A stretch of 21,917 bases of DNA from Bacillota bacterium (GTDB taxonomy: Bacteria > Bacillota > Clostridia > Christensenellales > SZUA-584). The stretch is taken from assembly GCA_023415915.1 (NCBI GenBank), contig JAEZIZ010000094.1, positions 1-21,917 of the forward strand, in the 5' to 3' direction. Shown here piece after piece: positions 8,382 to 15,844 of the stretch. The translations under genes were made by a program, and so were the position numbers. The notes under the pieces are model-generated. The model was not told where the DNA came from. It saw only the letters and a program-made list of their open reading frames with translations, and searched no databases. Each line of letters starts with the position of its first letter. Position 1 is the first letter of the stretch.

Positions 8382-9296
8382 ATGCCAATAAAGATACCCG
8401 AAAGCCTGCCCGCCTACAGCGTGCTGAGCAAAGAGAACATTTTCGTAATGACGGACGAACGCGCGCTGCATCAGGATATACGCCCGCTCGAGATAGCCAT
8501 ACTTAACATAATGCCGGATAAGATAATGGCCGAAACGCAGCTTTTGCGCCATATAGGTAATACGCCGCTGCAGGTGAACATCGTGCTGCTTAAAACGGCG
8601 ACACATACGTCCACAAACACGTCGGCCGAACACTTAGACGCGTTCTACAAAACGTTTGGCGATATAAAGGACCGCAAATTCGACGGTCTTATCATAACGG
8701 GCGCGCCTGTGGAAACGTTGGATTTTACCGAAGTGGACTATTGGGACGAGCTCACTGAGATAATGGAATGGAGCAAAACGCACGTGTTCTCCACGCTGCA
8801 TATCTGCTGGGGAGCGCAGGCGGGGCTAAACTATCACTACGGAATACCGAAGTATCCTCTGCCTGATAAGAAATTCGGAGTGTTTGCGCATACGCTCAAA
8901 GGCGACAACATAAAGCTGCTGCGCGGTTTTGACGACGTATATTACGTGCCCCATTCGCGCCATACGGAAGTAAGGCACGAGGATATACAAAAGGATAAGC
9001 GCCTTGAGATACTGTCCGAGTCGGACGAGTCGGGCATATACATAGTCTCCGCGATGAACGGAAGGCAGATATTCGTGATGGGGCATCCCGAATATGACCA
9101 GTTCGCGCTGCAGCGGGAGTACGAGCGCGATATCAAAAAAGGCATGAAAATGGCGCTGCCGAAAAACTATTATCCGAAAGACGACCCGACGCGGCAGCCT
9201 ATGGTTACATGGAGAAGCCATGCGAACCTGCTGTTCGCTAACTGGCTCAACTACTACGTATATCAGGAGACGCCTTACGCGCTGGAGAAGATTTAA
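8382..9296 (+). CDS. metA: Homoserine O-acetyltransferase (MetA family)
   Basis: Activates homoserine for homocysteine synthesis. The 304-residue protein has catalytic Cys142 (ICWGAQAGLNYHYGI), His235 and Glu237 (MGHPEYDQF). Residue 111 is Glu (GAPVE). From published MetA work, Glu at this position marks acetyl-CoA use and Gly marks succinyl-CoA use, so the product should be O-acetylhomoserine. That fits MetY and MetI in the same window. The ATG at 8382 is chosen because GAAAGGAAG lies upstream and MPIKIPESLPA is the family start; an in-frame TTG at 8364 is an alternative but unlikely. It is last in the nifS-iscU-rrf2-metA operon, with a terminator 30 bases downstream. Confidence 0.94.
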   Translation: MPIKIPESLPAYSVLSKENIFVMTDERALHQDIRPLEIAILNIMPDKIMAETQLLRHIGNTPLQVNIVLLKTATHTSTNTSAEHLDAFYKTFGDIKDRKFDGLIITGAPVETLDFTEVDYWDELTEIMEWSKTHVFSTLHICWGAQAGLNYHYGIPKYPLPDKKFGVFAHTLKGDNIKLLRGFDDVYYVPHSRHTEVRHEDIQKDKRLEILSESDESGIYIVSAMNGRQIFVMGHPEYDQFALQREYERDIKKGMKMALPKNYYPKDDPTRQPMVTWRSHANLLFANWLNYYVYQETPYALEKI

Positions 9297-9325
9297 TATC
9301 AGGGGCTTTTTGGAAAAAACGTGAA

Positions 9326-9359
9326 AGCGGCGGCCAATTCATGGCTGCCGCTGTTTTTT
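9326..9359 (+). terminator. Intrinsic terminator after metA
   Basis: A ten-pair stem (AGCGGCGGCC with GGCTGCCGCT, one G-T wobble), a seven-base loop and six T residues follow, ending the nifS-metA operon. Confidence 0.88.
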
Positions 9360-9670
9360 ATCAAAGAAAAAACCACAAGCCAGGACTCCATGCTTGCGTC
9401 TGAATCATTATACGCTATACGCACTTCCTACAAATTAGCACTATTATTATGTATCCAGAAGCAATTAACGCCGTAAAACCGCTTTTATAGATGCAAGTTC
9501 ATGTGTTATTCAGAGGACCGAAGGGACGAAGAATCTTTACTCCATGTAGTTGGCGGAAACACAAAACCTATAGACATAGTAGAGAATCCTGATATTCTTC
9601 AAAAGATATTACAGGAAATAAGCGCGCAGGTACTTTATGCTGGTTTAAAAACGGTGAAAGGAGAAACGGT
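9360..9670 (+). other. 311-base gap before mtaB with a weak small ORF, probably a remnant
   Basis: An ATG at 9501 opens a frame that runs to 9749, into mtaB in another register. Its codons up to 9670 encode acidic, helix-like sequence (for example ENPDILQKILQEISAQVLY), which looks more protein-like than random intergenic DNA, but there is no good ribosome binding site, the end overlaps mtaB out of frame and I recognise no family. It may be the decayed 3' part of a lost gene. The mtaB ribosome binding site (GAAAGGAGA) lies at the right end. I see no clear promoter for mtaB and no riboswitch here. Confidence 0.3.
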
Positions 9671-11041
9671 ATGCCAAGTTTTAACGCTGCGGCTTATAAA
9701 GACCTTGATGATTTTATATACGCAAAAGCGCTGCACCCCGTACATCTGAAGAACGGTATGACGATAGGGGGAGGGACGCTGTACCCCGAGATAAACTTCA
9801 CGCTCCCGGCGATGACTATAGACGAGAGCACTATGGGCGAGGTCGTTGACAACTATAAAGAGATCTTAACCGGCATATGCGAGAGAGCGCGGGATCTTAG
9901 CGTGCCGGGCTTCGTTGCCGAAGTGGAAACGCTGCCTCCAATGACGTTCAATCCCCGGTGGGGCACGGACGTATGCAGTACCGTAGTCGAGACTATAAAG
10001 GAATATGCGGAAAAGTACGGCATAAAAGGAGCGGTGCGCATAACTCCCAACGACATACGCGAGGGCGAAGACCTAGAACACATGTGGCGCGGCAGGCACT
10101 GGGATAGCATAATGGAGACTTTCGAAAGCTGCGCACGGGCTGGCGCCGACTTGCTGTCGATAGAGTCCGTCGGAGGAAAAGAGGCGCATGACGAGGCGAT
10201 CATGTATTGCGACATAGCAAAGTCCTTATTCGCGCTGTCGGTATTGGGCTGCACGGACATGGCGAAGCTCTGGAAAGCGGTAACGGATATTGCAGACAAA
10301 ACGGGCACGATATCCGCGGGAGACACGGCGTGCGGCTTTGCGAACACCGCGATGGTGCTTGCGGACAGGAACTACATACCTAAGGTGTTTGCCGCCGTAG
10401 TGCGCGTAATGTCTGCGGTAAGAAGCCTCGTGGCAATAGAATACGGAGCAAAGGGGCCGCACAAGGACTGCGGGTATGAAGGCGTGTATCTAAAGGCCAT
10501 TGCCGGTATACCGATAGCGATGGAAGGGCGCACCAGCGCGTGCGCGCACCTAAGCCCGGTGGGCAACGTAGCTGCCTGCCTTGCCGATTTGTGGAGCAAC
10601 GAGTCGGTACAGAATATTAAGCTGCTGGGAGGCATGGCGCCCGTTGTTTCGTTCGAACAGCTTGCGTACGACTGCCGGCTGATGAACACGGCTTCGCAGC
10701 GCGGGGCGTCGCTGCTGATGCGCGATATACTCGCGGATTCGGACAGCAGCCTTGACCCTCAGGCGTATGTGCTGCGGCCGGGCGTAGTACTCGAAATATC
10801 CAAAGAGATAGTTAAGGAATCGGGATATTACGAAAGGACGAGAAAAGCGGCCGAACTTGCGCTCGAAAAAATAAAGCAAGCGAATAAAGACGGTGAGCTC
10901 AATCTCGACGGCAAGGAAATATTATGGCTTGAAAGGCTTACGGAGGATATGGCTGCGCTGCCGGGCGACGCGGAGACGCTGGCGGAAGTAATGATACCGC
11001 AGTGCGAGAAACTAGACCCGGCAAAGTACGATATGAAATAA
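9671..11041 (+). CDS. mtaB: Methanol:corrinoid methyltransferase, MtaB family
   Basis: In the family, MtaB splits the C-O bond of methanol at a zinc site and moves the methyl group to the cobalt of the corrinoid protein MtaC. The 456 residues match the family length. Candidate zinc ligands are present: Glu165 in LLSIESVGGKEAHD, Cys221 in SAGDTACGFANTA and Cys267 in KGPHKDCGYEG, in line with Glu164/Cys220/Cys269 of the Methanosarcina barkeri enzyme. GAAAGGAGA precedes the ATG. No mtaC, mtaA or corrinoid reactivase is in the window; partners must lie elsewhere, or the enzyme has another corrinoid partner. It converges with patB with only 15 bases between. MtaB does not use pyrrolysine, unlike methylamine methyltransferases, and no TAG occurs inside it. 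Confidence 0.9.
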   Translation: MPSFNAAAYKDLDDFIYAKALHPVHLKNGMTIGGGTLYPEINFTLPAMTIDESTMGEVVDNYKEILTGICERARDLSVPGFVAEVETLPPMTFNPRWGTDVCSTVVETIKEYAEKYGIKGAVRITPNDIREGEDLEHMWRGRHWDSIMETFESCARAGADLLSIESVGGKEAHDEAIMYCDIAKSLFALSVLGCTDMAKLWKAVTDIADKTGTISAGDTACGFANTAMVLADRNYIPKVFAAVVRVMSAVRSLVAIEYGAKGPHKDCGYEGVYLKAIAGIPIAMEGRTSACAHLSPVGNVAACLADLWSNESVQNIKLLGGMAPVVSFEQLAYDCRLMNTASQRGASLLMRDILADSDSSLDPQAYVLRPGVVLEISKEIVKESGYYERTRKAAELALEKIKQANKDGELNLDGKEILWLERLTEDMAALPGDAETLAEVMIPQCEKLDPAKYDMK

Positions 11042-11056
11042 AGCAGCGGATTTAAA

Positions 11057-12229
11057 TCACAAACCGTTTATCGCCTGCCCAAGCTGCAACAACGCCTGTT
11101 TGAGCACAGACCGGGGGCAGGCGATATTTATTCTCGCGAAGCTTTCGCCGCCTGCGCCGAACATTGTGCCCTCGTCCAGCCATAGCCGTGCTTTATTCAC
11201 CAACAGATTGTCAAGCTGCTCGTCGCTTAACCCAAGCTTACTAAAATCCAGCCACACAAGATATGTTCCCTGCGGCTCGACGAGCTTTACCTGTGGTATA
11301 TGCTGTTTTAAGTATTCGCGGAGGAAATCAAGGTTGCCGCAGAGGTAGCTTTTCAGCTCTTCAAGCCATGCTTCGCCTTCTGCATACGCCGCTTTACAGG
11401 CGACGAGCCCCATTATATTAAGCTGGCTGTAGCCGCTTTTTACAATCTCGCGCCTGAACCTGCTCTTTAAGCCCGCGTTGGGAATGAATATATTGGATAT
11501 CTGAAGTCCCGCGAGGTTAAACGTCTTTGTCGGGGCCGTGCATGTCACCGAAATATCCGCACACTCAGGCTTTATATCCGCGAATATTGTATGCCGGTGG
11601 CCCGGATATACGAAGTCTGCGTGTATCTCGTCGGAGATAACGATTACGCCGTGCTTAACGCAGATATCGCCCATTGAGACAAGCTCGTCCCTCGTCCAGA
11701 CGCGGCCTACTGGATTATGCGGATTGCAGAGTATGAACATCTTCACGCCGTTTTCAATTATTTTTTTCTCAAAGTCTTCAAAATCAATCGAATACTGCCC
11801 CGCATCGTATACAAGCTGATTGACGATAAGCTTCCTGTCGTTAATTTTCACCGATTCGGAAAACGGGTAATAAACGGGCTGCTGTACGAGCACCGCGTCT
11901 CCTTTTTTTGTCAGAGCGCGTATAGCGGTGCATATCGCGTATACGACGCCCGGCGTTTTGACAAGCCATCCGGGCTGTATGTCCTATCCGAATCTTGCGG
12001 AAAACCAGTTTTTGAGCACATAGAAGTAATCGCCGCGGACCTCGCTGTAACCGAATATACCGTGGCGCGCCTTTTCCTCCAGTGCGCGTATTACGCAATC
12101 GGGCGCTTTAAAATCCATATCCGCGACCCACAGCGGCAGCAGCCCTTCCGGTTTGCCGCGCTTTATCGCAAAGTCGTATTTTATAGAGTCGGTATCCTTA
12201 CGTTCTATGATCTCGTCAAAGTCAAACAT
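11057..12229 (-). pseudogene. patB: MalY/PatB-type cystathionine beta-lyase interrupted by one in-frame TAG (codon 82)
   Basis: A PLP C-S lyase that would cleave cystathionine to homocysteine, pyruvate and ammonia. The frame covers 390 codons in one register; both halves are homologous from end to end (LPLWVADMDFKAP, HGIFGYSEV, then TPGVV, FILCNPHNPVGRVW, ISDEIHADFVYPGH, and the PLP Lys at codon 235 in TAPTKTFNLAGL). Codon 82 (11986-11984) is TAG in the context RFG-TAG-DIQP, where B. subtilis PatB has HGW. A single G-to-A change in TGG explains it. There is no frameshift, and no other damage is visible. The start overlaps the end of metI by eight bases. Options are a recent nonsense mutation, a sequencing error, or TAG decoding. 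A downstream GTG at 11893 exists, but a product from it would lack the N-terminal domain. Confidence 0.85.
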
Positions 12230-13367
12230 CAGCTTCCTCCAGCGCCTGCTTTAAGTCGGCTATGAGGTCGTCCGCGCACTCGAGCCCTACGGACAGCCGC
12301 AGCAGCCTCTCGTTTATGCCCTTTGCTTCCCTCTCCTCTTTAGGAATGTCGGCATGCGTCTGAAGCATGGGGTATGTGATCAGCGACTCGGCGCCCCCGA
12401 GGCTCTCGGCGTACTGTATCACCTTAACACGCTCCAGCAATTGAACGGCCGTTGCTTCATCGCTCGTTTCAAACGATATCATTGCGCCAAAGCCTGACGA
12501 TTGCTTTATCGAAACTGTGTATCCTGGGTGGGAAGGAAGCCCGGCGTAGTATACGTTTTTGATTTTCGGTTGCGTGCAAAGCCAGCCCGCAATTTTCATT
12601 GCGTTCTCCTGCTGCCTCTCCATGCGCACGGAAAGCGTCTTAATGCCGCGTATAAGCAGCCAGCTGTCAAACGGGGAAAGGCATGCGCCCGTAGTCTTGT
12701 ATATGAAACGCAGCTTTTCGCCGAGCGAAGCGTCGGAAACGACGAGAAACCCCGCGAGCGTGTCGTTGTGGCCGCCGAGGTACTTCGTGCCGCTGTGAAC
12801 GACGATATCCGCCCCGAGTTTTATAGGCTGCTGAAAATACGGCGTAAGAAACGTGTTGTCTACGATGAGCAGCAGCCCGCGCCGCTTTGTGATACCGGCG
12901 ACAGCCGCGATGTCGGTGATTTGCATCATCGGGTTAGTGGGCGTCTCTATGAATACGGCTTTCGTCTGCGGGCGTATCAAACGCTCGATGCCGCCTGCGT
13001 CGGACGTATTAGCAAAATCGACGGCTATGCCGTTTTTTTGCGATATGTGGCGGAACAGCCGGTGCGTGCCTCCGTAAAGGTCGTCCGAGGCTATTATGTG
13101 ATCGCCCGGTGAGAAAAGCTCCATCAGCGCGGTAACCGCCGCCATTCCGGTGGAAAAAGCGAGCGCGTCCGTTCCGCCTTCCAATGCAGCCATTGTTTTC
13201 TCAAGGTGCTCTCTTGTCGGGTTCTGCTGCCGGGAATAATCGAACCCCGTGCTTTTGCCTACGCCGGGGTGGGAAAACGTTGCCGACTGGAATATGGGAA
13301 TGCTTATCGCTCCGGCGGTATCATACTTTATGCTGCTGCCGTGTATACAAACGGTTTTAATATCCAT
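12222..13367 (-). CDS. metI: Cystathionine gamma-synthase / O-acetylhomoserine-using Cys/Met PLP enzyme (MetI-like)
   Basis: Condenses an activated homoserine with cysteine to form cystathionine; related enzymes also use sulfide or cleave cystathionine. The 381 residues show the Cys/Met-metabolism PLP fold: FDYSRQQNPTREHLE (phosphate-binding Tyr and Arg), ALEGGTDALAFSTGMAA, IETPTNP, VDNTFLTPYFQQP, the PLP Lys195 in HSGTKYLGGHNDTLAG and a C-terminal LLRLSVGLE. TAAGGAG lies upstream. It follows cymR by 23 bases and overlaps patB by eight, the same pairing as B. subtilis metI-metC, which makes gamma-synthase the best call. Cystathionine gamma-lyase (MccB-like) is the main alternative, since sequence alone does not separate them. 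Confidence 0.85.
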   Translation of the reverse strand: MDIKTVCIHGSSIKYDTAGAISIPIFQSATFSHPGVGKSTGFDYSRQQNPTREHLEKTMAALEGGTDALAFSTGMAAVTALMELFSPGDHIIASDDLYGGTHRLFRHISQKNGIAVDFANTSDAGGIERLIRPQTKAVFIETPTNPMMQITDIAAVAGITKRRGLLLIVDNTFLTPYFQQPIKLGADIVVHSGTKYLGGHNDTLAGFLVVSDASLGEKLRFIYKTTGACLSPFDSWLLIRGIKTLSVRMERQQENAMKIAGWLCTQPKIKNVYYAGLPSHPGYTVSIKQSSGFGAMISFETSDEATAVQLLERVKVIQYAESLGGAESLITYPMLQTHADIPKEEREAKGINERLLRLSVGLECADDLIADLKQALEEADV

Positions 13368-13390
13368 GTTAAGCTCCTTAACAATGCGTC

Positions 13391-13837
13391 TTAAATGAAA
13401 AACATAAGGCCCTGGTCGCTTTTGTGTTTCTCGGCTTCATTAACAAGATCGTACAGCGAAGTTTTTTGAAGCGCGGTTTTTACGGCGTCGTCAAGCTCGT
13501 CGAATATAAGCGCCTTCATTGCCGAGTCTATTTCAGGAGCTTTCTCGGAAACTGTTTCTTCGGTATTTTCAAAGAGAGACGATTCCACCGCCGACAGTAC
13601 ATCGTAAGCCGATATCTTCTGCGGCATTCGCGTAAGAATGTATCCGCCCTGCGCACCCTTGACGGAATTGACGAGCCCGCCCCGTTTAAGCAGCGAGAAC
13701 ACCTGCTCGAGGTATATTTTCGATATTCCAAGCTTTTCGGAAATACTGATGACCGTTGTATATTCGCCGCTTTCATAATTCTGGGCGATGTTTATCATCG
13801 CGGCAATCCCGTAACGCCCTTTCGCGGAAATCCTCAT
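13391..13837 (-). CDS. cymR: Rrf2-family cysteine-metabolism regulator, CymR-like
   Basis: A 148-residue Rrf2 protein with no cysteine at all, so it cannot hold an Fe-S cluster, as in CymR of Bacillus and Staphylococcus. Hallmarks are MRISAKGRYGIAAMI, IYLEQVFSLLKRGGLV and KGAQGGYILTR. Known biology: CymR represses sulfur genes in complex with CysK, and O-acetylserine dissociates the complex. Here the gene is divergent from cysK, which makes the CymR assignment likely. AGGAGG precedes the ATG. It heads the leftward operon cymR-metI-patB, so it would also control transsulfuration. The C-terminal tail (KHKSDQGLMFFI) is longer than usual, and its role is unknown. Confidence 0.82.
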   Translation of the reverse strand: MRISAKGRYGIAAMINIAQNYESGEYTTVISISEKLGISKIYLEQVFSLLKRGGLVNSVKGAQGGYILTRMPQKISAYDVLSAVESSLFENTEETVSEKAPEIDSAMKALIFDELDDAVKTALQKTSLYDLVNEAEKHKSDQGLMFFI

Positions 13838-13875
13838 GCCTTTCCCTCCTTTTCATACCTTTTATATATGCATTT

Positions 13876-13904
13876 ATATTATTTTAAAAGGCTGGGGTTG
13901 TCAA
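13876..13904 (-). promoter_or_regulatory. Promoter of cymR-metI-patB
   Basis: On the minus strand TTGACA (13904-13899), 17 bases and TAATAT (13881-13876). The -35 lies in one arm of the 13-base inverted repeat. Confidence 0.78.
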
Positions 13905-13958
13905 TAGCATACTAAACATATAGAAAAAATAAAATATTTTTAGAAATGCTATTGACAA
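13898..13958. repeat. 13-base perfect inverted repeat between cymR and cysK
   Basis: TTGTCAATAGCAT at 13898-13910 and ATGCTATTGACAA at 13946-13958 are exact reverse complements separated by 35 AT-rich bases. Each arm contains the TTGACA of one of the two divergent promoters, so both start regions share the same 13-base sequence facing outward. Confidence 0.85.
13908..13924. promoter_or_regulatory. Candidate operator, degenerate copy between the divergent promoters
   Basis: CATA, nine bases (CTAAACATA), then TAGA in place of TATG. The central bases match the full copy at 13986 except for the first, so the two sites form a direct repeat 78 bases apart around the cysK promoter. Confidence 0.45.
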
Positions 13959-13980
13959 AAAGTAAGAATTGGAATAAGCT
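13952..13980 (+). promoter_or_regulatory. Promoter of cysK
   Basis: TTGACA at 13952-13957, 17 bases, TAAGCT at 13975-13980. The -10 is weak, and a full operator copy begins six bases downstream of it. Confidence 0.65.
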
Positions 13981-13985
13981 GATAC

Positions 13986-14002
13986 CATATTAAACATATA
14001 TG
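13986..14002. promoter_or_regulatory. Candidate Rrf2/CymR operator upstream of cysK
   Basis: CATA-TTAAACATA-TATG followed by AATT: a full CATA-N9-TATG dyad at the expected cysK transcription start. Confidence 0.6.
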
Positions 14003-14040
14003 AATTGTTTTAAATAATATTTTTTCAGGAGGCTTGTATT

Positions 14041-14973
14041 ATGTCAAAGGTTTATAGGAGCTTGACCGAACTTATCGGCAGGACGCCGCTGCTTGAACTT
14101 ACGAACTACGAGAAAAAACACGGACTGAAAGCAACGATAATCGGTAAGCTGGAATACTTTAATCCGGCGGGAAGCGTAAAGGACAGAATCGCAAAATCGA
14201 TGATAGAGGACGCGGAAAAAAGAGGCGTATTAAAGCCCGGCTCGGTAATCATAGAACCTACGAGCGGCAACACAGGAATAGGCCTCGCGTCGGTGGCTGC
14301 GGCAAAAGGATACCGTATAATACTGACGATGCCTGAAACGTTCAGCATAGAGCGCAGAAACCTGCTTAAGGCGTATGGCGCGGAGCTTGTATTAACAGAA
14401 GGCCCTAAAGGTATGAGAGGAGCGATAGAAAAAGCAAGCGAGCTCGCAAAAGAGATACCAAATTCGTTCATACCGGGGCAGTTTACAAATCCCGCAAACC
14501 CCGCAGTGCACAAAGCGACGACAGGCCCGGAAATCTGGGAAGATACCGGAGGCAAAATAGACATATTCGTTTCGGGCGCAGGCACAGGCGGAACGGTTAC
14601 CGGCGCGGGAGAATTTTTAAAGTCCAAGAACCCGAATATTAAGATAGTGGTGCTTGAGCCGTTTGATTCTCCGGTACTATCGGAAGGAAAGCCCGGGCCG
14701 CACAAGATACAGGGAATAGGGCCGGGGTTTGTGCCCGACGTACTTGACACCAAAATCTTTGACGAAATCATCAAAGTGAAAAACGAGGATGCGTTCGCGG
14801 CAGGAAAAGAGATAGCAAAAACCGAAGGACTGTTGGTCGGCATTTCCTCCGGCGCGGCGATATGGGCTTCGACGGAGCTGGCCAAGCGCCCTGAAAACGC
14901 AGGTAAGACGATTGTCGCTATTCTGCCGGACACCGGAGAGCGTTATCTGTCGACTCCGCTGTTCTCGGAATGA
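14041..14973 (+). CDS. cysK: Cysteine synthase A (O-acetylserine sulfhydrylase)
   Basis: Makes L-cysteine from O-acetylserine and sulfide with PLP. The 310 residues contain the PLP Lys47 in NPAGSVKDRIA, the substrate loop EPTSGNTGIGLA, the glycine-rich phosphate loop SGAGTGGTVTGAGEFLK and a C-terminal GISSGAA. Length and motifs match CysK rather than CysM. A strong AGGAGG lies nine bases before the ATG. The gene stands alone, divergent from cymR. In Bacillus CysK is also the signal-transducing partner of CymR and binds CysE. Both partners are in this window, but CysE here ends in NASDYVI, so the terminal Ile that docks into CysK is present. Regulation is likely by the operator at 13986. Confidence 0.96.
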   Translation: MSKVYRSLTELIGRTPLLELTNYEKKHGLKATIIGKLEYFNPAGSVKDRIAKSMIEDAEKRGVLKPGSVIIEPTSGNTGIGLASVAAAKGYRIILTMPETFSIERRNLLKAYGAELVLTEGPKGMRGAIEKASELAKEIPNSFIPGQFTNPANPAVHKATTGPEIWEDTGGKIDIFVSGAGTGGTVTGAGEFLKSKNPNIKIVVLEPFDSPVLSEGKPGPHKIQGIGPGFVPDVLDTKIFDEIIKVKNEDAFAAGKEIAKTEGLLVGISSGAAIWASTELAKRPENAGKTIVAILPDTGERYLSTPLFSE

Positions 14974-15086
14974 CATAATGAGTTGTGCAGGTATCTTTAA
15001 GTGAATCATTTGACGCTTTGCGGGAATTGTTTTGAGATTTAAATCAAACGACCGAGCTTAATTCTACAGTGGTTAGAAATCAAAAA

Positions 15087-15125
15087 GTATAAACGAAACG
15101 GCTAAAGGAGCCGTTTCGTTTATAC
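15087..15125. terminator. Perfect 17-bp hairpin between cysK and the ABC importer
   Basis: Two exact 17-base arms (starting GTATAAACGAAACGG) with an AAAGG loop. On the minus strand five T residues follow directly. On the plus strand the T-rich part is inside the 3' arm and AAATAAAAC follows, so it is not a textbook cysK terminator. It probably insulates the two units, working best leftward; no leftward gene reads into it. Confidence 0.55.
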
Positions 15126-15133
15126 AAATAAAA

Positions 15134-15159
15134 CATACCTAACATATATGTATTATAAT
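15134..15159 (+). promoter_or_regulatory. ABC importer promoter -10 with candidate operator
   Basis: TATAAT at 15154-15159 is a perfect -10 with no good -35. A full dyad CATA-CCTAACATA-TATG occupies 15134-15150, exactly where polymerase would contact the spacer and -35, so a bound repressor would block the promoter. Confidence 0.55.
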
Positions 15160-15181
15160 TGTATCTGAGAAGAAAGAAAAT

Positions 15182-15844
15182 ATGGACGTACACAATACAT
15201 TTGATCTTGTCAGCATATTTGCGAACGCCTCGCTTGTAACGCTGGAAGTGGCGCTTTTAACAATACTGTTGGCTATATATTTAGCGCTCATTTCTGCCGT
15301 CATTTTGTTTTATGAGATACGGGTGCTTAAAACGCTGATTAAAGTTTACATTGCTTTCTTAAGAAACACGCCGTCGCTCATACAAGCGTACTTCATATTT
15401 TACGGACTGCCTAAAGTATTTTTAACGATGAGCAGCTTTACCTGCTCCGTTATAGTGCTTTCGCTTCTTGGCGGAGCGTATATGTGCGAAGCTATATTAT
15501 CGGGAATGAAGGCGATTACAGTAAGTCAGCGGGAACTTGCGATGGCGCTGGGATTATCGAGACTTGATACGATACGATACCTTATACTGCCTCAGGCGGT
15601 ATCGACTTCAATTGCCGCTATAAGCAATAACGCTATATTCCTGACAAAAGAAGTTTCGGCGATGAAACTCATATTGCTGCCGGAGATAGTTTATCAGGCC
15701 TTTGCAATAATAAGCCTGCGGCCTGACCTCATTACTGCTGTTGCCGCATTCATGATACTCTCGTATTTGATTATTCTTATACCGATGACGTATCTGTTTT
15801 CAAAATTAGAAAGGAAAATTCGCTTTGCAGAATTTGGGGATTGA
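15182..15844 (+). CDS. Amino-acid ABC importer, permease 1 (HisM/GlnP family)
   Basis: This 220-residue membrane protein forms half of the transport channel. It has about five hydrophobic segments and the EAA loop (MCEAILSGMKAITVSQRELA then ALGLSRLDTIRYLILPQA) that contacts the ATPase. FLRNTPSLIQAYFIFYGLP is the typical signature of polar amino-acid permeases. The ribosome binding site is weak (AGAAGAAAG). The gene ends 20 bases inside permease 2. Promoter placement with a candidate cysteine-regulon operator suggests cystine, cysteine or a related sulfur amino acid as substrate; this is inference from context. Confidence 0.88.
   Translation: MDVHNTFDLVSIFANASLVTLEVALLTILLAIYLALISAVILFYEIRVLKTLIKVYIAFLRNTPSLIQAYFIFYGLPKVFLTMSSFTCSVIVLSLLGGAYMCEAILSGMKAITVSQRELAMALGLSRLDTIRYLILPQAVSTSIAAISNNAIFLTKEVSAMKLILLPEIVYQAFAIISLRPDLITAVAAFMILSYLIILIPMTYLFSKLERKIRFAEFGD

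Noticed and set aside
8337..8382. Rrf2-MetA fusion by TAG readthrough as a real product
   Set aside because: The Rrf2 length is normal, MetA has its own ribosome binding site and start, and same-frame neighbours arise by chance one time in three; kept only as part of the TAG pattern.
8364..9296. TTG start for metA at 8364
   Set aside because: The ATG at 8382 has a good ribosome binding site and gives the family start and the Cys142/His235/Glu111 numbering; the TTG lies upstream of that site.
9671..11041. Pyrrolysine codon in the methyltransferase
   Set aside because: The gene is of the MtaB (methanol) family, which does not use pyrrolysine, and it has no internal TAG.
11841..12098. Out-of-frame ORF bridging the two parts of patB, suggesting a frameshift
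   Set aside because: The patB halves start at 12229 and 11893, 336 bases apart, a multiple of three; homology runs straight through the TAG in one frame. The other ORF is a shadow.
14106..14933. 275-codon ORF antisense to cysK
   Set aside because: It mirrors the cysK coding frame, has no ribosome binding site and shows a composition typical of the complement of a real gene.
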